Shown one piece after another: positions 1-7,318 of a stretch of DNA of 64,000 bases (position 1 is its first letter; each line of letters opens with the position of its first letter). Origin of the DNA: Flavobacterium album (GTDB taxonomy: Bacteria; Bacteroidota; Bacteroidia; Flavobacteriales; Flavobacteriaceae). Below the pieces are notes generated by a model, which made no database searches, was not told where the DNA came from, and saw nothing but the letters and a program-made list of their open reading frames with translations. A program made the translations under genes and the position numbers. The stretch covers positions 2,710,001 to 2,774,000 of the forward strand of contig NZ_CP029186.1 in the NCBI RefSeq assembly GCF_003096035.1. The letters run 5' to 3'.

Positions 1-50
1 AGGAGCTCTTTCCATTCGGCTTCCGATTTTTGTATAGGATAATTGCTCAT
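1..50 (-). CDS. msrB: Second peptide-methionine (R)-S-oxide reductase MsrB, N-terminal fragment
   Basis: An ATG at 50-48 on the minus strand opens a frame that runs off the window edge. The 16 visible residues begin MSNYPIQKSEAEWKEL, which matches the usual N-terminus of cytoplasmic MsrB proteins and resembles the SDAEWKKVL segment of the upstream MsrB lipoprotein. It starts 15 bases after that gene's stop, so the two are probably co-transcribed. It has no signal peptide, which suggests a cytoplasmic enzyme paired with an exported one. Only the start is visible, so intactness and the catalytic cysteine cannot be judged. Confidence 0.7.
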   Translation of the reverse strand, partial: MSNYPIQKSEAEWKEL

Positions 51-65
51 ATAATTTTGTTGTGT

Positions 66-584
66 TTATTTCTGTGCCGGTATGAATTTAATGGAAACCG
101 AATTGGTGCAAAAACGATTACCGGTAGTCTCTGTTGGGCCGTCATCAAAAACGTGTCCTAAATGCCCTCCGCAATTGGCACACATCACTTCAGTACGTGT
201 CATGCCTAAGCTTTTGTCCTGCTTATAAATTACCGAACCGTCAATGGCCTGGTCGAAAGACGGCCATCCGCAAGGCGAATCGAATTTAGCATCTGATTTA
301 AATAACGGATTGCCACAGGCAGCGCAAACATAAACGCCTTTCTCAAAGGTCTTATAATATTCTCCTGTAAAAGGGCGTTCGGTTGCTTTTTCGCGAAGCA
401 CGGCATACTGCTCTTCGGTAAGCACTTTTTTCCATTCGGCATCAGAGGTTTTCATGTTCAGTCCTTCTTTCTTAGCGGGTAATTGTGTCGATTCCTTCCT
501 GGTTGCCGCGGTTTTCTTCTTTTCCTGTCCATTGCACGAGGTGAGGGAAACTAGTGTGATTAATAATACAAGTATTTTTTTCAT
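66..584 (-). CDS. msrB: Peptide-methionine (R)-S-oxide reductase MsrB, lipoprotein form
   Basis: The 172-residue protein reduces methionine-R-sulfoxide in oxidised proteins. Residues 1-17 form a lipoprotein signal peptide ending LTSC, so the mature protein is probably anchored in the envelope by Cys17. A low-complexity Lys/Thr linker follows, then a complete MsrB domain from about residue 45. Zinc ligands are the CxxC pairs Cys87/Cys90 and Cys135/Cys138, and the catalytic cysteine is Cys159 in an RFCTNS motif. Its ATG overlaps the stop of the upstream hydrolase (ATGA), and a second MsrB follows 15 bases downstream. An envelope MsrB next to a cytoplasmic one would let the cell repair oxidised methionine on both sides of the membrane; that division of labour is inferred from the signal sequences. 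Confidence 0.93.
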   Translation of the reverse strand: MKKILVLLITLVSLTSCNGQEKKKTAATRKESTQLPAKKEGLNMKTSDAEWKKVLTEEQYAVLREKATERPFTGEYYKTFEKGVYVCAACGNPLFKSDAKFDSPCGWPSFDQAIDGSVIYKQDKSLGMTRTEVMCANCGGHLGHVFDDGPTETTGNRFCTNSVSIKFIPAQK

Positions 585-1450
585 TGTTCTTCAGTTAAAA
601 ATTGGATTATCTTTTTGATGACTTTGCTGTCGCCAAGGATTTTTCGGTGGCCGAGCCCTTTGGTAATTACCAATTCGGCATTTGTCAGGTGTTCCTTAAT
701 ATGATATGCCGCGCTTACAGGCACATCGGCATCATCTTCGTCATGAAACATCAATACCGGCACATCAACTTCCTTTGCTGCTATATACGCCGAATAAGTG
801 TTGATGGTTTCACCGAATTTCTTCTCGAACATGCGTATCATCAATTCTCCTGTTGCAACATTCATGCCTAATTTTCGAGAAAAGTCATCCATAATATCTT
901 TGATCACGTCACCACTGCCAATGATGACTACCTTTTTTACGTTAAGCCCCCTTTTAATAGAATTCAATACCGACATTGCCCCAAGCGAATGCCCGACAGC
1001 AAACTCAAAAGGGCCGTATTGTTTTTCAAGTTCAAGAATGCATTTGATAAACTCAGTCATATCACTTGTTTTGCCTTCCGACTTTCCATGTGCAGGTGCA
1101 TCGAAACTAATGGTTGAATAACCACACTTCAGCAGCTTGTCGGCAATCGAATGCAGCTGTGTGCCTCGCCCGCTCCACCCGTGAACAAGGAGTACTTTGT
1201 GTTGGCAGTCTCCATAATGATATACATTTATTTTTTTTCCTAGTACAGGAATTTCAACCATTTCCTGGCGGGTGTTACGGTCCATTTCTACTTCTCTTTT
1301 AGGAAGTGCGAATTTCATTGGGGTTGTGAACAGCTTTATTGCGAATTTGGCAGCAAGCTTAGGCGAAGTTACTTCCAATATTTTAGCGGTTACCAGTATT
1401 GGCTTAGGAATTCTCAATGACGACTGGTGTTTAGTGCTTTTTTCTGACAT
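581..1450 (-). CDS. Alpha/beta-fold hydrolase
   Basis: The 289-residue protein is a single-domain alpha/beta hydrolase. It has the oxyanion-region LLVHGWSG at residues 87-94, the nucleophile elbow GHSLG with Ser155, a likely acid at Asp240 or Asp242 and a catalytic His268 near the C-terminus. No signal peptide is visible. The N-terminal 55 residues (basic, with IPKP and FALPKRE) are typical of flavobacterial members. The gene is first in a minus-strand operon: its TGA overlaps the ATG of the msrB lipoprotein by four bases, which implies translational coupling. The substrate is unknown; an esterase or lipase-like role is the most that the motifs support. It faces glgE across a 75-base divergent promoter gap. 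Confidence 0.85.
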   Translation of the reverse strand: MSEKSTKHQSSLRIPKPILVTAKILEVTSPKLAAKFAIKLFTTPMKFALPKREVEMDRNTRQEMVEIPVLGKKINVYHYGDCQHKVLLVHGWSGRGTQLHSIADKLLKCGYSTISFDAPAHGKSEGKTSDMTEFIKCILELEKQYGPFEFAVGHSLGAMSVLNSIKRGLNVKKVVIIGSGDVIKDIMDDFSRKLGMNVATGELMIRMFEKKFGETINTYSAYIAAKEVDVPVLMFHDEDDADVPVSAAYHIKEHLTNAELVITKGLGHRKILGDSKVIKKIIQFLTEEQ

Positions 1451-1525
1451 TTCGCTAAAACTTTAAGGCAAGTTATGAATTAAATAATTTTTGGCTATTT
1501 TTAAGAGTCTTAAATATACAATAAA

Positions 1526-3466
1526 ATGCAGGATCAACGCAGGGTACACATAGAAAACATACAACCACAGATCAATAACGGTAAAAATTTTATCAAGCGG
1601 GTTACCGGGCAGAAGGTAAGCGTTACCGCCGATATACTTTCGGATGGGCACGATGTGATGGCCGCCGTGGTAAAATTCCGCCATGAAAAAGAAAAAAACT
1701 GGAAGGAGAACCGCATGCACGAAACTGGCAATGATGCCTGGGCAGGTGAGTTTACTGTTGAAAAGCAGGGATTTTACAGTTATTGCGTAGAAAGCTGGAT
1801 AGATTATGCGCTGAACTGGCAATATGGTACCGGGCGTAAGATAAAGGATAACCAAGGGGTGACATCTGAGCTTCTTGAGGGTGCAGAATATATAAAGATC
1901 ATTTATGATAAGGCCTCGAAACCTGAAAAGGACTACCTGAATACATTAGAAAAACTGTTTACGGATGAGGCTTCTTATGACCGTGCAATTGCTGAAGCGA
2001 TGTCGGATAAGCTGAAAGACATCTTTAAAAAATACCCCACGAAATTCCTCTCGCACCAATCGGCAGAATTACGGGTATATGTAGACAGGCAAAAAGCATT
2101 ATTCAGCACCTGGTATGAGTTTTTCCCGCGTTCGGCATCTTCTGAACCCGGAAAGCATGGTACGTTTAAAGACTGTGAAGCATTGTTGCCCCGCGTTGCC
2201 GCTATGGGATTTGATACGCTCTATTTTCCTCCAATACATCCTATAGGCGAGGTGAACCGCAAAGGGAAAAATAATGCTACAACCGCACAGCCGGGCGATG
2301 TAGGTTCGCCATGGGGCATCGGTTCGCAATATGGCGGGCATAAAAGCACACATCCGGAACTGGGTACTATAGATGAATTTAAATCACTCGTGAATGCCGC
2401 AAAGGAGCAGGGAATAGAGGTGGCAATGGATTTTGCATTGCAGGCCGCGCCGGACCACCCGTATGTTAAGGAATTTCCGCAGTGGTTCAAATGGAGGCCG
2501 GATGGTACGGTGCAATATGCCGAAAACCCCCCTAAAAAATACCAGGACATATTACCGATATATTTTGAGTCGGCCGACTGGAAAAACCTTTGGAAGGAGT
2601 TATTAAGTGCAGCCCTGTTTTGGGTAGAGAAATGCGGCATACGAGTGTTCCGTGTAGACAATCCGCATACTAAGCCTTTCTATTTTTGGGAATGGCTTAT
2701 CGCCGAAGTAAAAAAGAAATACCCTGACGTGCTGTTTTTGGCGGAAGCCTTTACGCGTCCAAAGATCATGGATGAACTGGCAAAGGTGGGCTTTACACAA
2801 TCGTATACGTATTTTACGTGGCGTAATAGCAAAGCAGAGCTAATTGAATATGTAAACGAACTCACGAAATCACAGCAGAAAGAATTCTTCCGCCCTAACT
2901 TTTGGCCGAACACGCCGGATATCAACCCGTTCCCGCTACAGGGAGCGAATGAAGCCACGCATTTGCAGAAATACTTTTTGGCTGCAACTCTTAGTTCAAG
3001 CGTTGGAATCTACGGGCCTGTTTTTGAGTATATGGTTACCGATGCCATTCCTGGACGCGAGGAATATATGGACTCCGAAAAATACGAAGTGCGCCATTGG
3101 GATTGGAAAAAAGAGAACAAGCTCACAACGCTCATCGGCAAGATAAACAGGATACGGAAAGAAAACGCATCATTACAGCAAACTAATAATATAGAGTTTT
3201 GTGACACCGATAACGACCAGTTGATCGCTTATTACAAATATGACGACAGCCGCCAGAATGAGACCCTGATGATCGTGAGCCTCGATGCCTATTATTCCAA
3301 ACAGGGCTGGGTGAAAGTGCCGTTACAGTCACTGGGCATTCATGAAGGGCACAATATCGTAGTGACCGACCTCATTACCGGCAACAGCTACCATTGGGAC
3401 AAGGAGTGGTGCTACATTGAACTGCACCCGGCACTGCCTTTTCATTTATTTAAAATCCGCAAATAA
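1526..3466 (+). CDS. glgE: Alpha-1,4-glucan:maltose-1-phosphate maltosyltransferase GlgE
   Basis: The 646-residue protein belongs to GH13 subfamily 3. GlgE transfers maltosyl units from alpha-maltose-1-phosphate to the non-reducing end of alpha-glucans. The N-terminal ~190 residues form the beta-sandwich domain typical of GlgE, followed by the catalytic barrel. The nucleophile is Asp378 in the RVFRVDNPH context and the acid/base is Glu407 in FLAEAFTRP, both intact. The protein is close to the family's usual 650-700 residues. Only two bases separate it from the maltokinase that should supply its donor, and GlgB lies next in the operon. Expression is probably driven from the 75-base gap shared with the divergent hydrolase; I see no clear operator there. 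Confidence 0.95.
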   Translation: MQDQRRVHIENIQPQINNGKNFIKRVTGQKVSVTADILSDGHDVMAAVVKFRHEKEKNWKENRMHETGNDAWAGEFTVEKQGFYSYCVESWIDYALNWQYGTGRKIKDNQGVTSELLEGAEYIKIIYDKASKPEKDYLNTLEKLFTDEASYDRAIAEAMSDKLKDIFKKYPTKFLSHQSAELRVYVDRQKALFSTWYEFFPRSASSEPGKHGTFKDCEALLPRVAAMGFDTLYFPPIHPIGEVNRKGKNNATTAQPGDVGSPWGIGSQYGGHKSTHPELGTIDEFKSLVNAAKEQGIEVAMDFALQAAPDHPYVKEFPQWFKWRPDGTVQYAENPPKKYQDILPIYFESADWKNLWKELLSAALFWVEKCGIRVFRVDNPHTKPFYFWEWLIAEVKKKYPDVLFLAEAFTRPKIMDELAKVGFTQSYTYFTWRNSKAELIEYVNELTKSQQKEFFRPNFWPNTPDINPFPLQGANEATHLQKYFLAATLSSSVGIYGPVFEYMVTDAIPGREEYMDSEKYEVRHWDWKKENKLTTLIGKINRIRKENASLQQTNNIEFCDTDNDQLIAYYKYDDSRQNETLMIVSLDAYYSKQGWVKVPLQSLGIHEGHNIVVTDLITGNSYHWDKEWCYIELHPALPFHLFKIRK

Positions 3467-3468
3467 TC

Positions 3469-5094
3469 ATGGCAACCTCTATACAAGACACGTTCAATGC
3501 GCCTTTTGTCTTCAGGGCCGACTGGAAAACGGCATTTGAAGACGATGAATTCGTAAAGGTATTCGCGTCGGATATATTAGAGAATTATATCATTAAAAAA
3601 AGATGGTATGGCGGCAAGGCCAGCACGCTAAAGTATATTGAGGTGGTAGATCATTTCAAGATCGCTTCCGAAAAGAATACATATTACGGAGTGCTTATTG
3701 AAGTCAATTACAAAGAGGCGTTCCTTCAGCATTATTTTATGCCGGTGGCTTTTATGGCCGAGGATGAGCTGGATACCAAAACCCTGATAGCGCCTGTGAC
3801 ACTGAACGGCCTTGAGGGCTACCTTGTAGATGCGCTCCATCAGGAGGACTTCCGCAGGTTGGTCTTTGAGAGCATAGTGCATGGTGCAAAGAATGATGCT
3901 TTTAATGTAAAATACCATAAAGGCAAATCGTTGTCAAAGGATACAAAGTATATTTCCTCACGCTTTATGGGGATCGAGCAGAGTAATACCTCGATCATTT
4001 ATAACGACAACCTGGTACTGAAGTTCTTTCGGCGCATTTACGTGAGCACCAACCCGGATTATGAAATAAGCCGTTTCCTTACAGAGCGTATGAAATTTAA
4101 GCATACGCCTGCTTATAAAGGCAGCATCAACGTTGCGATGGCCGAGGATAATATTACCCTGGCGCTCATGCAGGAGCTCGTGCCCAACCAGGGAGATGCC
4201 TGGAAGTACATGCTCGAAGCGGTGGATGGCGTGTTCGATAACCTGAATGCCAAGAAAATAAAGATCGACAAGCTGCCCGACCTGGAGCTTTTCAAAACCA
4301 TAAAAATAAACAATATCCCGCCGGAGATCATTGACTGGGCGGGGCTTACACTGTTTCTACGAATAAGGACTTTAGCACAGCGTACTGCAGAAATGCACAT
4401 TGCCCTTGGCGGCGATACGACCGATACTTCTTTTACACCAACGACCTACAATGGCGACTATACGGTTTGGCTCAAGAACCGCCTGATCTACCAGTTCCAG
4501 AACAGGCTGAATACTATTGAGAACAACCTCCACAAGCTGGACGGGCTTGCATTGGAACTGGCACATCAATTCCTCGATAAGAAGAAAGAGATACGGAAGC
4601 ACTTCCTTGACTTCGACTGGACACAACTGAAGAGCGAGCGCATACGCATACACGGCGATTACCACCTCGGGCAGGTACTGGTAAATGGCGACGACTTTTA
4701 CCTTCTTGATTTTGAAGGTGAACCCGAAAGTACCATCCGTGACCGAAAGGTAAAACAGCCGCCGCTAAAGGATGTGGCCGGGCTGTTCCGCTCGTTCCAT
4801 TATGCGATATATGCTACTATATTTAATAACAAGGACAAGTATCCCTTTGAGCAGGAAGACCTTTTTAAAGCCGGTGAGTTGCTATTCAACTATATGGTGG
4901 GCGTGTACCTCGACACCTACGTGGAAAAGGCGCAGGAAGGCAACCTGAATATCGGATATAATAAGGAGATAGCATTCCTTTTAAAGTATTGCATCCTGGA
5001 AAAAGCTGTGTACGAACTGGGATACGAGCTCAACTCAAGGCCAAGATGGGCAGTGATACCTTTAAGGGGGATTGCAAGTATAATGGGTTATTAG
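3469..5094 (+). CDS. Maltokinase (stand-alone, GlgE pathway)
   Basis: The 541-residue protein has a maltokinase-type N-terminal cap (the segment around residues 40-50 reads KKRWYGGK) followed by an aminoglycoside-phosphotransferase-like kinase fold. The catalytic-loop motif HGDYHLGQ begins at His395 with Asp397, and the metal-binding DFE motif has Asp414. Maltokinase uses ATP to convert maltose to maltose-1-phosphate, the GlgE donor. In many bacteria this domain is fused to trehalose synthase (TreS) and such proteins are often annotated 'trehalose synthase'; here no TreS catalytic domain is present. The gene starts two bases after glgE and precedes glgB. The maltose source is therefore not evident from this window. 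Confidence 0.88.
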   Translation: MATSIQDTFNAPFVFRADWKTAFEDDEFVKVFASDILENYIIKKRWYGGKASTLKYIEVVDHFKIASEKNTYYGVLIEVNYKEAFLQHYFMPVAFMAEDELDTKTLIAPVTLNGLEGYLVDALHQEDFRRLVFESIVHGAKNDAFNVKYHKGKSLSKDTKYISSRFMGIEQSNTSIIYNDNLVLKFFRRIYVSTNPDYEISRFLTERMKFKHTPAYKGSINVAMAEDNITLALMQELVPNQGDAWKYMLEAVDGVFDNLNAKKIKIDKLPDLELFKTIKINNIPPEIIDWAGLTLFLRIRTLAQRTAEMHIALGGDTTDTSFTPTTYNGDYTVWLKNRLIYQFQNRLNTIENNLHKLDGLALELAHQFLDKKKEIRKHFLDFDWTQLKSERIRIHGDYHLGQVLVNGDDFYLLDFEGEPESTIRDRKVKQPPLKDVAGLFRSFHYAIYATIFNNKDKYPFEQEDLFKAGELLFNYMVGVYLDTYVEKAQEGNLNIGYNKEIAFLLKYCILEKAVYELGYELNSRPRWAVIPLRGIASIMGY

Positions 5095-5099
5095 ATCTC

Positions 5100-5130
5100 A
5101 GAATGTAGATTTCAGATTTAGCTACATTCT
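5100..5130. repeat. Inverted repeat after the maltokinase gene
   Basis: AGAATGTAG at 5100-5108 is complementary to CTACATTCT at 5122-5130, giving a 9-bp stem with a 13-base loop. No T-run follows, so it is not a canonical terminator. It may be a pause, processing or repeat-derived hairpin between the maltokinase and glgB. Confidence 0.5.
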
Positions 5131-5166
5131 ATCGTAAGTTTGAACGGTCTGTCGGCACGTCTCGCT

Positions 5167-5187
5167 CCCCTCTCCTTCGGAGAGGGG
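5167..5187. repeat. Palindromic GC-rich repeat (REP-like)
   Basis: CCCCTCTCC (5167-5175), loop TTC, and GGAGAGGGG (5179-5187) form a perfect 9-bp hairpin, followed by a purine-rich tail TCGGGGGAGAGGA. It is much more GC-rich than its surroundings. From memory, very similar CCCTCTCC/GGAGAGGG palindromes are scattered between genes in many Bacteroidota genomes. It lies inside the glg operon between maltokinase and glgB. Confidence 0.6.
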
Positions 5188-5239
5188 TCGGGGGAGAGGA
5201 CTGATTAACAAATTATATATATAAAAGATTATAAAAATA

Positions 5240-7141
5240 ATGAATAAAGTACAGCCCCATTCTTTTTTTACCGATTTTGATATCGACCTCTTTAAGGCAG
5301 GCAAACACTACCGCCTTTACGAAAAGCTCGGTGCGCACCTTACGGAAGTAGACGGGCAGAAAGGCGTTTATTTTGCCGTTTGGGCGCCATCGGCGAAGGC
5401 CGTATCTGTTATAGGCGACTTCAATTACTGGCTGGAAGGCGAGCACCCGCTCAACGTGCGCTGGGACGGTTCCGGTATTTGGGAAGGGTTCATTCCCGGC
5501 ATCGATAAAGGCACCAAATACAAATACAAAATACATTCGCATCACAACGATATAAAGACGGAGAAGGCCGACCCGTTTGCCTTTTATTGTGAAACACCGC
5601 CCAACACCGCATCGGTGGTTTGGAATACAAAACACGGCTGGAAAGATACAAAATGGATGGCTACCAGACAGGATAAGAACGGCCTGGACAAACCCTATTC
5701 TGTGTATGAAGTGCATCTTGGTTCGTGGCGCAGGGCAGAGGGTGGAAGGTTCTTAAGCTATATCGAACTTGCCGACCAGCTTGTAGCCTACGTAAAGGAA
5801 ATGAACTTTACCCACGTAGAGTTCATGCCCGTGATGGAATACCCGTACGACCCTTCATGGGGTTACCAGTTGGTGGGTTATTTTGCCCCGACATCCCGTT
5901 TTGGGAAACCGGAAGATTTTATGGTTTTAGTCGATAAGCTGCACCAGGCGGGCATAGGCGTGATACTGGATTGGGTACCTTCGCACTTCCCAAGTGATGC
6001 GCACGGGTTGGGCTTTTTTGACGGAACCAATCTGTACGAGCACCCCGACATCCGCAAAGGTTACCATCCCGACTGGAAAAGCCTGATATTTAATTACGGG
6101 CGCAATGAAGTCCGCTCGTTCCTGATAAGCAATGCTGTTTTCTGGCTTGATAAATACCATATCGACGGGCTTCGTGTAGATGCTGTCGCTTCAATGCTTT
6201 ACCTTGATTACTCGCGTGCTGATGGCGAATGGGAGCCGAATGTTTTTGGCGGAAGGGAAAACCTGGAGGCGGCCAGCTTCCTGAAAGACATGAATGAGGA
6301 AGTGTACCGCAGTTTTACCGGAGTACAGACCATTGCCGAGGAAAGCACTTCATTCCCAATGGTATCGCGTCCTACCTATATAGGTGGCCTGGGCTTTGGG
6401 ATGAAATGGATGATGGGCTGGATGCACGACACGCTGGAATACTTTAAGAAGGAACCAATATACCGCAGGCACCACCAAAACGACCTGACCTTCAGCATGA
6501 CGTATGCCTTTACAGAAAATTTCATGCTGCCGCTTTCGCATGACGAAGTGGTATACGGCAAGCACTCTATCCTTGGACGCATGCCGGGCGACGAATGGCA
6601 GCGTTTTGGCAATCTCAGGCTGTTGTATGCTTTTATGTTTACGCATCCCGGGGCAAAATTGCTCTTTATGGGCAGTGAGTTCGGGCAAAGCGGGGAGTGG
6701 AACTTCGAACAGAGCCTTGACTGGCATTTGCTGGATTATGATTATCACAAAGGGATTAAAAACCTCATAACCGCGCTCAATAAATTATATAAAAAACAGC
6801 CGGCATTATACGAAAAGCAATTCTCTGCCGACGGATTTGAGTGGATCAATTATGGAGATAATGAGAATTCGGTGCTGTCTTTTATCCGCAAAGGCAATAA
6901 CCCGGAAGATAACCTTATCATTATATGCAACATGACACCGGTTATCAGGGAAGATTACCGCATCGGCATTCCTGTTGCCGGAAAGCTGAAAGAGCTTTTC
7001 AATAGTGATGACGGGCAATTTGGCGGAAGCGGCGTTACCAATAAAAAACTCAAAACAGACGATATACCATGGAACGGCAGGGACTATTCTGCCGCTATGA
7101 CATTGCCGCCTTTGGGGGTGATGGTATTTTCTGTGAAGTAA
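5240..7141 (+). CDS. glgB: 1,4-alpha-glucan branching enzyme GlgB
   Basis: The 633-residue protein creates alpha-1,6 branches in alpha-glucans. It has an N-terminal CBM48 module (about residues 25-115, with FAVWAPSAKAVSVIGDFN), a GH13_9 catalytic barrel and a C-terminal beta domain. The catalytic nucleophile is Asp314 (GLRVDAVASM), the acid/base is Glu367 (IAEEST) and the conserved His434-Asp435 pair is present (SHDEVV). The length suits forms lacking the extra N1 domain of longer homologues. It follows the maltokinase by 145 bases containing two hairpins, and with GlgE would give a branched maltosyl-built glucan. No glgA, glgC or glgP is visible here. Confidence 0.96.
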   Translation: MNKVQPHSFFTDFDIDLFKAGKHYRLYEKLGAHLTEVDGQKGVYFAVWAPSAKAVSVIGDFNYWLEGEHPLNVRWDGSGIWEGFIPGIDKGTKYKYKIHSHHNDIKTEKADPFAFYCETPPNTASVVWNTKHGWKDTKWMATRQDKNGLDKPYSVYEVHLGSWRRAEGGRFLSYIELADQLVAYVKEMNFTHVEFMPVMEYPYDPSWGYQLVGYFAPTSRFGKPEDFMVLVDKLHQAGIGVILDWVPSHFPSDAHGLGFFDGTNLYEHPDIRKGYHPDWKSLIFNYGRNEVRSFLISNAVFWLDKYHIDGLRVDAVASMLYLDYSRADGEWEPNVFGGRENLEAASFLKDMNEEVYRSFTGVQTIAEESTSFPMVSRPTYIGGLGFGMKWMMGWMHDTLEYFKKEPIYRRHHQNDLTFSMTYAFTENFMLPLSHDEVVYGKHSILGRMPGDEWQRFGNLRLLYAFMFTHPGAKLLFMGSEFGQSGEWNFEQSLDWHLLDYDYHKGIKNLITALNKLYKKQPALYEKQFSADGFEWINYGDNENSVLSFIRKGNNPEDNLIIICNMTPVIREDYRIGIPVAGKLKELFNSDDGQFGGSGVTNKKLKTDDIPWNGRDYSAAMTLPPLGVMVFSVK

Positions 7142-7154
7142 TTTTTTGTCATTC

Positions 7155-7195
7155 TGACGAAGGAAGAATCTCTTTGTTGGATTCTTCTTTCGTCA
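7155..7195. repeat. Long palindromic intergenic repeat
   Basis: TGACGAAGGAAGAATC (7155-7170) pairs with GATTCTTCTTTCGTCA (7180-7195) with one G-T wobble, giving a 16-bp stem and a 9-base loop. It sits just after glgB and could act as a weak terminator, but no T-run follows. From memory, elements with the core 'CATTCTGACGAAGGAAGAATC' recur in Bacteroidota intergenic regions, so I call it a dispersed repeat. Confidence 0.6.
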
Positions 7196-7318
7196 TAAAG
7201 ACAAGACGTCAAACCTGTTAGCCCGAAGTTATCAACAACCAACGTTTGCGTAAAAAATAAATCCCTTAAAATTCCATCAAACTTATAAATTTGAAGTTTT
7301 GCACTTTATACAGCATTT

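Noticed and set aside
2221..2661. Antisense frame within glgE
   Set aside because: Shadow frame caused by codon composition; no motif or start signal.
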